Positions 10,713-22,025 of a stretch of 64,000 nt of DNA are shown in pieces. Every line of letters begins with the position of its first letter. The first letter of the stretch is position 1. The notes beneath the pieces are model-generated. The model searched no databases. It had not been told where the DNA came from and saw nothing but the letters and a program-made list of their open reading frames with translations. The stretch comes from Branchinecta lynchi (taxonomy: Eukaryota; Arthropoda; Branchiopoda; Anostraca; Branchinectidae): contig JAKZAP010000008.1 of the NCBI GenBank assembly GCA_023053575.1, positions 4,854,715 through 4,918,714 on the forward strand, read 5' to 3'. The position numbers were made by a program, and so were the translations under genes.

Positions 10713-11035
10713 CTGGCCCTTATTTTGTGAATGCCTCATTAGCCGTAAACTATTAGAAACGTAAAACGCAAGACCAAAACAGGCGACGGGATCCCGAACG
10801 AGAGAGTTTGCCAGTTGAACGTCATTCTGAACGGGACTTTGAGAGTTGCTGTCGCCCCCAGGTTGCATCAACACTCCGGAGCCTGGAATAAGTCGACGGC
10901 TTCTGACGGACCATCGCCCAGTTATTGATCCAATCCTCAAATAGCACCAAACTTTTGGGTTGTGATTCAACGTCATATATATATATCGAGGTTCATACGG
11001 AAGCTGGACCACAGATTGGAGATTTGTATGGCACC
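10713..11035. other. Unassigned spacer before family E
   Basis: The segment contains GAGACCATCGCC-like and ATATATATATAT sequence. A 153-codon minus-strand frame (10683-11144) runs through it into the family E end and has no recognised domain. Confidence 0.3.
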
Positions 11036-12415
11036 TGCCCTTCGGCCAAGTGCCATATAGCGATTGCAATTTCTGTCGGTCTGCTGGTCCGAGTTTTGCT
11101 AGTTCGGGCACGTCCACGTAATCTGGGACGATGGAATTTGGCAAGCGTGTTAGGGACCCGAAAATAGTTACTTGAAAATAGTCACTTTCCCGATCCGATC
11201 ATCGTGGAGGAGTGGAGGGAGGGAGAATCCGGAATCTTGAGACATTTACAACTTTTGAACGGGTGATCGGATCTTAATGAAACTTAATATTTGGAAAAAC
11301 CTCGTGTCTCAGACGACCCACTCCGGATCCGATTTGGTGACTTTGGGGGGGGGGGTGGAGTAGAGGGGGGGAACCGGAAATCAGGATGAAACTTGGCGGA
11401 AAGAACAAGAAGTTCTAGATATATCACTGACATAACCGGACCGATCCGGGCAGTGTGTGGGGGGTTGGAGGAGGCCGGAATTCCGGCGATCCCGCAAGTT
11501 CGGTACTTCCTGATGTATTAGGACGATGAAACTTGGCAGGCATATCAGGGACCCGAACATATTGACTCAGATTGATTCGACCATCGTGTGGGTAGTGGAG
11601 GGATGGGGAGTCGGGAATCTAGTGGAAACTTTTGAACGGGTGATCTGATATGGATGAAACTTTGCAGGTAGAAAGAGGTGTTGTCTCAGATGTTTCTTTT
11701 CAAGTCCGGACAGGATACGGATAATTGTGGGGGGAGTTGGAGGGGGCACCGGAATCTCGTGAAGGCATAGGGATGGAATTTGCCGGGGAAAACATAAGCC
11801 CTAGATATGTTCAGAACCAGATCGTATCGGGGATCTGTGGGGGGAGTCGGAGGGGGTTTCAGGAATTACGGCGATCGCGATTTAGGATAAACTGACTTAA
11901 AGACCCGATACAATGCCACAGGAAAACGTTCCTGGATCCGACGATTCCGGGGGAAGTTGACCGAAGGCCGGAATCCAGAAACTACATACTAACTAGGTTG
12001 CGAAACGGTGGTACGATTAGAGGCATCCCGAGGGGGGTGTCGGGGGTGCTACACCCCCCCCCCCCCCGGAAGATATGTGGGAAAAAAAAGGCATAGGGAT
12101 GGAATTTGCCGGGGGAAAATAAGCCATAGATATGTTCAGAACCAGATCGTATCGGGGATCTTTGGGGGGAGTCGGAGGGGGTTTCAGGAATTACGGCGAT
12201 CGCGATTTAGGATAAACTGACTTAAAGACCCGATACAATGCCACAGGAAAACGTTCCCGGATCCGACGATACCGGGGGAAGTTGACCGAATGCCGGAATC
12301 CAGAAACTACATACTAACTAGGTTGCGAACCGGTGGTACGATTAGAGGCATCCAGAGGGGGGTGTCGGGGGTGCTACACCCCCCCCCCCCCTCCATAAGG
12401 TATGTGGAAAAAAAA
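11036..12415 (+). mobile_element. Family E element, copy 2, with expanded interior
   Basis: The 5' stem-loop TATGGCACCTG...CAAGTGCCATA lies at 11036-11068 and is followed by AGCGATTGCAATTTCTGTCG. The interior is a series of diverged roughly 200-bp units. Each joins GATGAAACTTGGCAGG, CCCGATCCGA(T/C)CATCGTGG and a G-rich run (GGGGGGAGTTGGAGGGGG), which on the other strand become the long C runs. The CTTG end is absent: the sequence passes into a 326-bp tandem duplication. Confidence 0.7.
11764..12415 (+). repeat. 326-bp tandem duplication
   Basis: GGCATAGGGATGGAATTTGC starts at 11764 and again at 12090. The sequences that follow stay alignable to about 12089 and 12415, differing at a handful of positions by eye. 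Each unit closes with a GTGTCGGGGGTGCTACACCC fold-back and a C run. The similarity suggests a recent duplication inside the E element. Confidence 0.8.
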
Positions 12416-12429
12416 ATCCGGTAAATTTT

Positions 12430-13060
12430 GAATGGTGCCGCGAAGCCGCGCCAGTCAAAATTTGTCAAATTCATCTGAACTTGATGATTTTTATGGAGTC
12501 TACCGGATTATTGCTCAGGGAACCTGCCGGAATTTTGCTCAGGGCGTCTACATAAATCTTGCTCAAGGAACCTACCGGAACTTGTCCAAGGGAATTTACT
12601 TGAGGCTGGGTCAGGGGATCTACCAGACTTTGCCTCACGGAATCTACTAAAATTTTGAAATCTATCGGAATTTTGCTCAGGGAATCTACCGGAATTTTGC
12701 TTAGAGAATCTGCCATAATTTTGCTCGGGTTATATACCGGAATTTTGCTCCCGGAACCTATCGGAATTTTGTCAGCGAATCTACCAAAGTTTTGCTCAGG
12801 AAATCTACCGGAATTTTGCTCGGGGAATCTACCGGAATTTTGCTCAGGGAATCTACCGGAATTTTGCTCAGGGAATCCATCGGAATTTTGCTCGGGGAAC
12901 CTATCGGAACTTTGCTCAGGGCATCTACCGAAATCTTGCTCAAAGAATTTACCAGAACTTGTCCACGGAATCAACCAGAATTTGGCTCAGGGAATCTACC
13001 GGAATTTTGTTGCTTACCGGATAAGTATAGACTCACAACTTACCAGGATGACCCCGACAC
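12430..13060. repeat. 24-bp minisatellite, about 20-25 units
   Basis: Units of GAATCTACCGGAATTTTGCT+CAGG recur in phase, cleanest at 12790-12900. The 24-bp period is a multiple of three, so several frames stay open on both strands and give eight-residue peptide repeats such as PEQNSGRF and SKIPVDSL. I interpret the long frames at 12471-12974 (minus) and 12655-13268 (plus) as products of the repeat rather than genes. Confidence 0.85.
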
Positions 13061-13867
13061 ACAACTTACCAGAGTGATTCTTGCAGACAGACAACATAGC
13101 GTATCGGAACATTCATCGTATGCCGGTAATCTCCTAAGTTTCTGTAGCTTTCAAGAATTAAGCAACCTACTGAAATCCATCATGTCCAACTACAAATACT
13201 GTTCCAGGAATAGTTTCACGGTACTGTCTACTCATTTTTCGACAGCTTTCTCGACTCCTCACGGGTGATAAGCCGAGAAGAGTTCAAAGACGAGTTAGCC
13301 TTGTTCCGATTGTTCCTTGTTCTCAAAAGTCGCCAGGAGAGACTCGAAACAGAAAAAAAAAAAAAAAAATCAAAGTTCTTCGTGAATTGAAAGATGTCTT
13401 CACAAGTATAGAAAGCTTTCAAGCTGGCTAAGACAATCCCTTTTATGTCAGCAATAGGAGAAAGATGTTTTAGCAAGATGATTGGCTGACCAGCGTCTGT
13501 TACTAATCGCATTTGAAACTTATCTAGTTGACGAATGTGAAATTGGATGTCTTGTGAACAAATGGAAAACGTGATGATAAAAAGTGTAGGTTGGGTTGAA
13601 GGCCGAGGACTTTTTAGTCTTAACTGACAATCTTAAAGTTTAACCGAATAGGTCTAAGGTCCAAGACGTCTAGTTACATATCACTTATTCACTTTAATAT
13701 TCCTGAAAACCCGATAAAAATGCTTAATTCGTTTCTCCATTAGCCCGAGATAGTGGATTTCATAGGACGAACTTATTATTTCGGATTTGTGATACCTCTA
13801 TGTGCTTGTCCCTCCACTCTTGAAATATTCACCAACTAGAAATGTAAGTTGATCGAGATGAGTGTTG
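13061..13867. other. Unassigned stretch
   Basis: A minus-strand frame of 94 codons (13228-13512) includes a poly-A/T run (13352-13369) and no recognised domain. The rest is AT-rich with no repeat I could match. Confidence 0.3.
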
Positions 13868-14215
13868 CACTATCAAATTCGGCTGAAACTGGAATTCGGC
13901 TGAAACTGGAAATTTTGTCGAAGATCAAAGTTGTTTCTGAAATCGATTAGAGATTCGATATCGGGGCAAGGAGACATGCTGAATCCATTTTTGAACTTTA
14001 TTTTAACAGTAAAAATATTCAAGGAATCTGACGAAGACTGAATGGCGAATACATGAACCAATTGTTTGAATCAAATGTTGGATTTTTGACGTCAGCTGAA
14101 TTTTATTAGAGCTATATTTCGACCCTTCTTGGCAAGGGTCCACTTCTGGCTCAAAGCCGCTCAAGTTAGAACAAGACCAAAGGTTTAGATGGGATCCCAA
14201 AAATCCAACATTTGA
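13868..14215 (+). repeat. Family A fragments around a family D copy
   Basis: 13868-14088 matches the interior of family A: GAGATTCGATATCGGGGCAA, GACATGCTGAATCC. A family D copy follows (AGCTATATTTCGACCCTTCT), and a family A terminus ACAAGACCAAAGG begins at 14171. The 17-mer CAAATGTTGGATTTTTG at the left edge of D is exactly inverted at the right (about 14196-14212), so the A pieces lie head to head around D. Confidence 0.6.
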
Positions 14216-14472
14216 GCTGCCTTTCCAGTAAAACTTTAACGAGCCTATTTGTGTTATTTGAGAACACAATAGTAGGCCTATTCTAGAGTTTCTGCAGAGA
14301 TGGTCATTACGGAGATATTTGCGCTAAAACCTGAAAAAAATCCGGCAAAACTTAGAAAAGTTCCGGTAAAATTCTGAAGCAGCCCCCCCCCCCCCCATCG
14401 GGAAGGTATCGAGACGCACCTGGGTACGATTCGAGTGAAACTTTATGGAAAATAAGAACCGATGATCTAAAG

Positions 14473-15228
14473 CAGTGGTTCCCAACCTTTTTCGGACCGC
14501 GTACCCCTAATCAAGGTTCAAAAAGATTGCGTACCCCATTTTTCAGAACGTAAAAAAGACGATAGTCATTATCGTAAATGATAAGGCATGCATGCTTAAA
14601 AGTATATACAAAAGCAATGAGGCAATCACTAGACGCTGCTTGCAGCACACATTTTGTCAAATCTCGTCTCGACGTCATCAGCAGCATATTTTTTTATAGT
14701 CAGCCTGTTTCTATGTTTGGTTTTGATGTTCTCCGTCTCTTCAGCAAGCTGAATCTCACACTTTTGTGTTAGCTTAATTCGCAACCTGAATGACAATATC
14801 ACTGGCAATGTCTTCGATTCTTCTTGAAACAATATTGTTTGACACAGGAACAGATTTTACGGCAGTAGGCTAGCTGTTTTTGAATAAACATTATTTCACT
14901 GACTTTCACTAGGGCTTGTAATCAGAGGAGTCACGAACGGCCTCCCCCCCCCCTCCCAAAAGGTTTGCCAGACGATTAAAAAGAAGAGTCGGCGCGAAGA
15001 GTCGGCGCGAAGCGCCGTGATTTTTCGTAAAAGCAGTTATTAAAAAAAAAAAAAAAAAATATTCGGTCAATAAAAATACCTTGCCCCTTGAGATACATTT
15101 TGGCTGGTGATGCCTCTGCTGGTAATATTAGGCTTTCGGAAATACAGACTAAATCAGTTTTGGTTCCTTCGCGTACCCCTTGAAAGGATCTCGAAGGGGT
15201 TACGCGTACCACTGGTTGGGAACCACTG
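14473..15228. mobile_element. hAT-superfamily DNA transposon, internally deleted
   Basis: The ends CAGTGGTTCCCAACC and GGTTGGGAACCACTG are perfect 15-bp inverted repeats of typical hAT form. The 8-bp target duplication ATCTAAAG is exact at 14465-14472 and 15229-15236. Subterminal GCGTACCCC motifs are repeated at both sides, as in this hAT group. At 756 bp it is far shorter than an autonomous element and carries only a transposase remnant. It sits within family E-like DNA (about 14345-15500). Confidence 0.93.
14775..14870 (-). pseudogene. hAT transposase remnant
   Basis: On the minus strand, directly inside the hAT element, the sequence reads KSVPVSNNIVSRRIEDIASD and continues IVIQVA before a stop. 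This matches, from knowledge of the family, the conserved segment 'SxPLSNNTVSRRIxDMAxDI' of ZBED/SCAND-like (Zaphod-type) hAT transposases. Further relics (a KCEIQLAEETENI-type segment) follow in another frame down to about 14630. The zinc-finger and catalytic regions are missing, so no active protein is possible. Confidence 0.75.
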
Positions 15229-15236
15229 ATCTAAAG

Positions 15237-15615
15237 TATGCGAACCGTGTTTTCGACCCACCTGTGGCCATGGTTGGGGGAGTTAGAGGGAGGGGGGTGT
15301 CTGGAACCTTTGTGGCATGCAAAACAACCGAACGAGTGGGCCGTTAATGGGATGCAAGTTGGGAAGTACCGAGTTTAAGTGGCCTAGATTTCTTATATGG
15401 CGTTCGAACCAAACGCAGCCACGGTAGGAGGAGGATGAAGCGGGAACCGAAAATTTGCAGCTGTGCTTCCTCTCGACCCTCTCTAAAAAAAAAAAAGTAG
15501 CAGCCTCTCCAAAATAAAGTAGATAATAGTAGATTTCGATAATCAAAAAAAGTGGTTTTATGTCGAAAGGTCTGCAATTTTTTAAATCATTCTGTTTTCT
15601 CCCAAAATTAGATAT
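15237..15615. repeat. Family E-like fragment and AT-rich spacer
   Basis: 15245-15330 has the E interior signature (CCATGGTTGGGGGAGTTAGA plus a G run). The remainder is AT-rich with AAAATAAAGTAGA motifs. Minus-strand frames here (15283-15624) have no recognised domain. Confidence 0.45.
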
Positions 15616-15617
15616 TT

Positions 15618-15990
15618 TTGTCAAGCCAGATTGTGTTAAAACTGTGCGCCGCAGGCAAAAATTCTGAAAAAAAAATCCTGTTTTCTGCTAAAATACTGAG
15701 AATTCTGTGCAAATTGTGCACAGCAGGCAAACATTTTGAAAATTTCACTGTTTTCACAGATATTTTGGCACAAAACCAGATTGTGTTAGAAATGTGCGCC
15801 GCAGACAAACTTGTATCTTGTTTTCTGCTAAAATACGAAATTTTGGTAGAGAACACAACCTGTTTTCTGTTTAAACAATTTGCTATTCTGTTAAAATTTG
15901 CGCCGCAGGCAAAAAAAAATCGAAAATCAGCCTTTTTCGTGGTTAAATTGAGACATGTTTATAAAAACACAGATTGTTTTCCAAACTGCA
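15618..15990 (+). repeat. Diverged tandem repeat, unit about 75-95 bp
   Basis: TGTGCGCCGCAGGCAAA and CTGTTTTCTGCTAAAATAC alternate about four times with decay, at about 15645, 15715, 15790 and 15900. The 140-codon plus-strand frame (15618-16040) is an open reading of this repeat with no known domain. Confidence 0.65.
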
Positions 15991-16097
15991 GTGTGTCACA
16001 GACAAAATTATTGAATATAAACTTCTTTTCTGCTTGGTAATCCAACCAATAGACAAAAAAGAGTAGAATTAAAGTATAAAAGGCCAAAAACAGTAGA

Positions 16098-19000
16098 AAC
16101 TAGACCTACGTTGCCGGGGCAACGTGAAGTGTTGCCGCAACCTTTGTCCGGCTTCGCCGACTAAAGTGTTGCGAGAGCAACACTTTGGTTTTGTTTCTTC
16201 GCTGTCGGTTAAATGCTGAAATTGTCAACTTATCGAAGCTTTTAAAATGGTATGTTCTAAAAAGAATAATCACATGATCAAAAGCTGTTCTTTAGCGTTG
16301 TAAAACCAACAACAAAACAATATCGGAAGAAGGGACTAAATTGACTTGGCGGTCAGTTGGACTTTATCCTTTTCAGTCGTAGATATCGTGACGGATGAAA
16401 ACTTGGAACAATATCTTATATAATCTAGTTGGTATTATAAAGCTATCCGTAACGTTTCAGGATTAAAATACCATAGATGACACTATTAATTATTACAAAA
16501 CTACCTTATTGTTTTAGATTACCGTATCGTTTGTACCCGTTGTGTAAACAGTTAATCCTCGGTTATAGCGATAGACCATCAATACAAACTTTCCTACCGT
16601 CATATTTACAGATATCGAATACAATGTGCACCAATTTTCAAAAATTTCTAGCCCCTCGTGAACCGATTCTTACTTACAAGTCCCTCTCCCGTGATTGACA
16701 TCAAATTCATCGGAACAAATAATGGATACACCAGCTATTAAAAGTTGCAAACCCCTCATCGCTGAAGATGATTATAGCATAAAAGCCGTTTTGGCTTTTT
16801 GGGAACAAAATTGTTCTTACCATCTAATACACCTGATACAAATAACAGGTATACCAACTAGCAAAAGCTGCAAACTCCTCATTGCCGAAGATGATTATGA
16901 GCTAACAGTCGACTGTTGCTTACAGTCGACTGTTGCTTACAAGTCCCTTACATGTCTCACAACTGGTATCGCCTATTTTTGGTTTCAGTGTGTACCTTAC
17001 TCCTGAAGTTGTCAACCCCTTGAAACTTTCAAACTGGTTTATCTCATGAAGGATTTTTGTTAAAAAAAATGGATGACATATACTTTAATCAGCTCATCAA
17101 GGGCATCGATTGCCCTAACCACAACCAAAAGAATATCGGAAAAAGGGACTAAATTGACTTTGCAGTCAGTTGAACTTTATCCTTTTCAATCGTAGACATC
17201 GTGACGGATGAAAACTTGGAACAATATCCTATATAATCTAGTTGGTATTATAAAGCTATCCGTAACTTTTCAGGATTAAAATACCATAGATGACACTATT
17301 AATTATTACGAAACTACCTTGTTTTACATTATCGTTTGTACCCTCTGCGAAAACAGTAAATCCTAGGATACAGCGAGAGACCATCGATACAAACTTTCTT
17401 ACCGTCAGTTTTATATAAATCGAATACAATGTGCAACAATTTGCACAAATTTCTAGCCCCTCGTGCACCGATTCTACTGACAAGTCCCTTTCCCGTGATA
17501 GACATCAAGTTCGCCGGATAAAAATAATGGGTACACCGGCTAGCAAAAGTTGCAAACCCCTCATCGCTGAAGATTTGTGTAGCATAACAGCCTATTATTA
17601 CTGACAAGTCCCTTGCATGTCTTACAATTGGGAACCTAATTGTTCTTACCATCAAATGACAGGTACGCCAAGTAGCGAAAGCTGCAAACCCCTCATTGCC
17701 GAAGATGATTATGAGCTAACACTCGACTGCCGCGTACAAGTCCCCTACATGTCTCACAACTGGTATCACCTATTTTTGGTTTCAGTGTGTACCTTACTAC
17801 TGAAGTTGTCAACCCCTTGAAACTTTCAAACTGGTGTATCTCATGAAGGAATTTCTGTATCAAAAAATGGATGACATATACTTTGATCAGCTCATCAGCG
17901 GCTATCGATTGCCGTCGAAAAAAAAAAATTCTACCTGTCTTAGTTCAAAAGTTGACTTTTTTGCCGTAGGCCAACTTTCTAACGTCACCACTTAGAAAGG
18001 AGCAAAGGATAAGCTCTAGTTTCTTTAGCAATGAGAGAACTTCTAAAGTTTAAGAGGTACATCTGATACCATTTCTCTACCGCAAACCCAAGTGCAAAAA
18101 AACGAATGATAAACTCAGCTGAAATCGCGTACACAAATGGAACCAAATTGTTCTTACCATCGAATACACCGGAAACAAATAACAGGTACACCAACTAGCA
18201 AAAGCTGCAAGGCCCTCATTACCGAAGATGATTATGAGCTAACAGTCGACTGTTGCTTAAAAGTCCCCTACATGGCTCATAACTGCTATCGCCTATTTTT
18301 GGTTTCAATGTACCTTACTACTGAAGTTGTCAACCCCTTTGAAATTTTCAAACTGGTTTATCTCATGAAGGAATTTTTGTACCAAAAAATGGATGACATA
18401 TACTTTGATCAGCTCATCAGTGGCTATCGATTGCCGTCGGAAAAAAAAATCTACCTGTCTTAGTTCAAAAGTTGACTTTTTTGCCGTAGGCCAACTTTCT
18501 AACGTCACGACTTAGAAAGGAGCAAAGGATAAGCTCTAGTTTCTTTAGCAATGAGAGAACTTTTAAAGTTTAAGGGGCACATCTGATACCGTTACTCTAC
18601 CGCAAACCCAAGTGCAAAAAAAAAAAATTATAAACTCAGCTGGAATCGTCGCAGACATGGACAGAAACAATAGATGGCAGCACTTTCGGACCCGTGGGAA
18701 AAAGCCACTTTTTTGTCTCTGTAGATTTTTCTATTTATCGCTCAAAGAAGATATGTTGGCTGTGGGGCCGGGTAACTGCCGCATATATTTAACACTTATA
18801 GATTTTAGTCCATCTTCAATTTGAAACTGGTGCCTGCCTGCTAGCGTGCTAGAACGGAGCTTTCCACTCGAAAGCAGAAACATGGTTTGATGAAACGAAA
18901 GGTTCGCTACACAACTTGAGATGGTCCTCTCCGACATAGGCTATACAACTCCACTTCACTTCGCAAACCGTAGGCTCTGGCTCGAGGACAAGCAAAAACC

Positions 19001-19212
19001 ATCCTTATTGGCCCCAGGCAAGAGTTCTACGGAGCTTTCCAAAATGTAATGTCATATTCATCAATCCGGCCTAAGGTCCACACTTTCCGTAAAAACCACA
19101 CAGGTTAGACCCTTCCCAGTTACCAGGAATAAAATGAAATCGGTGTCATAGGAAAAAAAAAAAAAAAAAAAAAAAAACGAGGACAAAACCAAAGTGTTGC
19201 TCTCGCAACACA
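16098..19212 (-). mobile_element. Family B Helentron-like element, copy 1
   Basis: The low end is AACTAGACC followed by the palindrome ACGTTGCCGGGGCAACGT, a second hairpin (GTCCGGCTTCGCCGAC) and the motif GTGTTGCGAGAGCAACAC. The high end is the same stem-loop inverted, GTGTTGCTCTCGCAACAC(A), next to an A run at about 19153-19179. The interior carries direct repeats: GGGACTAAATTGACTT...GACGGATGAAAACTTGGAAC (16338 and 17146) and AACCCCTCAT(C/T)GC(T/C)GAAGATGATTA, which recurs several times. At 3115 bp it lacks any long gene. The roughly 100-codon frames are repeat translations. Confidence 0.85.
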
Positions 19213-19259
19213 ATAAAGTAGTAAAGTAGATTAGAAAATTGAAAAGTATCATGGTCCAA

Positions 19260-19891
19260 AATAAAGTATTCTATTTTGAAATACAGTAGAAGTGAAAGCA
19301 CTGATTTGCAGATATGCTCCGATTCGATTCTAATTGGATGGGCGGGAAGAGGAGATGTCAGAGATGCGACGTTTGTGTGTCCGAGTCGTATTCGGCGACT
19401 GTGCGGGGAGTTATGGGGGGGGGTGTAACTGTTGTGGCTCGCGTGGTGGTCAACCGATTGGCGCGAGTTGAATGAAACTTGGAAAGCAGAGAGTTCATAT
19501 GACGTAGATGGTATACTTTTGGGTCCGAACCGGATCGAAGCACGGCTGGGGGGAAGTCACCGGAATTTGCCGAAAAATACTCATCGAAAAATGCAATTTG
19601 ATAGGTGGTAAGAGAAGATACTATGTGTATGATCCATCTGTGTGTCCGAACCAGATTTTGTCGCGGGAGTTGGAGGGGGTGGTAGCGTGGTATGTCTAGG
19701 ATCAAACGACTGGATCTAAACTTGAAAGGTAGAAAAGTAATTTCCTCTAGATGATTAGAGGCGATGCCAGAAATGCTCAGACTCGAGTGAAACTAGATAT
19801 CCTATTTCTAGGTCCGAACCTAGGGTGGTTGAAGTGGGTATTTTGTGACGTTCTCGTCTACTTCTTGCAGCACCTACTCGTACAAAGCTTG
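19260..19891 (+). mobile_element. Family E 3' half, ending in CTTG
   Basis: Units with TGAAACTTGGAAAG, GGTCCGAACCGGATCGAAG and G runs lead to GACGTTCTCGTCTACTTCTT and CACCTACTCGTACAAAGCTT G, the CTTG terminus with an internal deletion of the usual stem. It lies head to head with the next E copy, separated by a CA microsatellite. Confidence 0.6.
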
Positions 19892-19962
19892 TTGTTTTTG
19901 CGTCCACAAATACCCCCCCCCCCCACACACACACACACCAAAGAAAAAACTACAACAACAAA

Positions 19963-21576
19963 AACAAGAGCTGCGAGCTCATATGACACTTGTCACGAGT
20001 AGGTGGTGTGAGAAACGAGAAAGTAAATCCAATCTGGATCAAAAAAAAATTATAATCTAAGACACACTATCTCTCTACCTCCATTTCATTCAAATCACTC
20101 CTCTCGTTCAATCCCTATGCTATGCGATCCACAATATTTCTGACTCCCCCTCCATCTCCCCCACTGTCACCGTAAAGGACTTGGCCCCATAAACTTCACA
20201 TCTCTAACATCTCCTCTCCCCATCCATCAAGTTTAACTTGAATCGGAGCATATCTGCAAATTTTGCGGTTCCCGCTTCATCATGCTCTACCTTGGTCGGA
20301 ACCGGTTCGGACGACAAATGACAAATCTAGGCCGCATAGGCCCAACTTGGATCCCGTTTGACCAATCCGTTTCGCTTTTTGCATATCACAAAGTTTTCGG
20401 ACCCCCTCTCCCTCCCAACTCCTCCAACCATGTCCGAATGGGTTGGGACACATGCTTTGTATATCTAGAACATCAGTTCTTATCACCCATAGTTTCACTT
20501 GAATCAAACCTACGGAAATCAGTAATTTCCGGATTCACCCTCCCTCAACTCCCCGACAAATTGTCGGCTCCAGGTACGGAAGTCTTCCTAGGGAATTGTG
20601 TCGGGTCCTTAAGTCTCACTAATATGCCTGCCAAGTTTTATCCTCCTTAGCACATCAGGAAGTATCCTAACTCGCGATCACCCAAATTCCGGGAAAACCC
20701 CTCCTACTCCCCCCCCCCCCCAAAGAGCCCCAGTATGATTTAGTTCTGTCAAGAAAGTATCTAATGCTTATGCTTATTCTTCCCACCAAATTCCATCCAG
20801 ATCCCTCGACGCTAAGTGTTTCACAAGAATTCCGGTGCCCCCTTCCAACCCCCCCCCCCCCTAGTATCGGATCCGGTCCGGACTTGGCGTGAAACATCTG
20901 AGACAATAGCTTTTTCAACTTGCCAAGTTTCATTCAGGTCCGATCTCCCGTTCAAAAGTTATAAATGCCACTAGATTCCGGATTCCCATCCCTCCACTCC
21001 ACCCACGATGTTCGGATCGTTCAAACGACTATTTTCAAGTCGGTCTAATCGGATCCCCGATATTCCTGCCGAGTTCTCTCATCCTAGTACATCGGGAGTA
21101 CTGAACTCGCTGAATCACCAGAATCCCCCCCTCCAACTCCCCCCACAGTGCCCATCTGGTCCGGTTATGTCGACGATGTATCTAGGACTTGTGCTTGTTT
21201 TTCCTACCAAGTTTTAGCTCGATCCCTCCATTCTCAGTATTTCCCAAGATTTCCCCCGCCCCCTCCAGCTCCCCCTAAAGTCATCGGATCCTGTCCGGAT
21301 TTAAATCGGGTTGTCTGTGGCACAAGGTCTTTCCTAATATCAAGTTTCATTAAGATCCGATCACCCGTTTAAATGTTAAGTATTCCTCAGTACTCCAGAT
21401 TCGCCCTCCCTCCACCCCCCCCCCCCCCACGATATTCGGATAGGGACTATTTTCAACTTAATAATTTGGGGTCCCTGATATGCCTGCCAAGATTCTTCGT
21501 CGTACCTTACGTGGAAGTACCCGAACTAGCAAAGCCCGGACAGACCGACGGACGGACAGAAATTGCGATCGCTATA
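19963..21576 (-). mobile_element. Family E Helentron-like element, copy 3
   Basis: It begins AACAAGAGCTGCGAGCTCAT at the low side. It runs through about six units containing (A)AGTTTCAT(C/T)(A/C)(A/G)GATCC, CCCCTCCAACTCCCCCC and GATCACCCGTTC. It ends in GGACAGAAATTGCGATCGCT ATA at 21576, without the terminal CAAGTGCCATA stem. It directly abuts a LINE reverse-transcriptase fragment (21578 onward), so it truncates that LINE. Confidence 0.7.
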
Positions 21577-21577
21577 T

Positions 21578-22025
21578 TTCCTTTTCTAAAAAGTGGTGTC
21601 ATTATCGACAGATTCCACTGCTCTGGCCATATACACTTACTCATTACTATTGAAAATAAAAGGGACAATGTCTGGAGCAAATATGCTCTTCCTCGTTTCC
21701 ATATCATAGTTGGTATGAAATGGAATGATATGATATGGATGGTGATGATCCTCCCTTCATTACCTTCAAAGATGTCCAAACCTCTTCTGTAGTCATCGTG
21801 CTGATTAAAGCATAACCTACTTCTGCTAGTGGGAAATGGGTTTGCTTTTTAATTCCCTGGGAAATTTCTTCAACATTACTTTGATCTGTCTCCTTCCTTT
21901 CCAAATATTCCGCCCGTGAATTAGCTGACGGTCCAGTTTCGATCCCCTTTTCATTCAATGAACTCTTAATCTCTTTCCAAAATAATTTCTGATTCTTCGT
22001 TACATATTCTTTTGCTATCATTTCG
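21578..22025 (-). pseudogene. LINE fragment: linker and beginning of reverse transcriptase
   Basis: Minus-strand peptide pieces are AKEYVTKNQKLFWKEIKSSL, then EVWTSLKVMKGGSSP, then after frameshifts LLFSIVMSKCIWPEQWN and MTPLFRKGN. The last piece matches the start of LINE RT domains, which typically read '...WPxxWxxgxixPlfKkGd'. The RT catalytic motifs are not present because family E begins immediately after. This is a section of the same minus-strand LINE as 23184-28310, separated from its upstream part by the family A insertion. Confidence 0.7.

Noticed and set aside
12471..13268. Long open frames encoding repeat peptides (up to 167 codons)
   Set aside because: They are frames through a 24-bp minisatellite; several frames on both strands are open at once.
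15645..15920. Real protein from the 140-codon frame at 15618-16040
   Set aside because: The frame follows a diverged tandem repeat and has no domain or splice evidence.
16477..18463. Frames of about 70-108 codons in family B, repeated at 46644-48627
   Set aside because: They recur only because the element is repeated, overlap on both strands, and show no domain; copy 3 does not preserve them.
16098..19212. Family B as a cut-and-paste element with simple terminal inverted repeats
   Set aside because: The matching motif is terminal on one side but about 55-95 bp inside on the other, and no target duplication is seen; a Helentron-like layout fits better.
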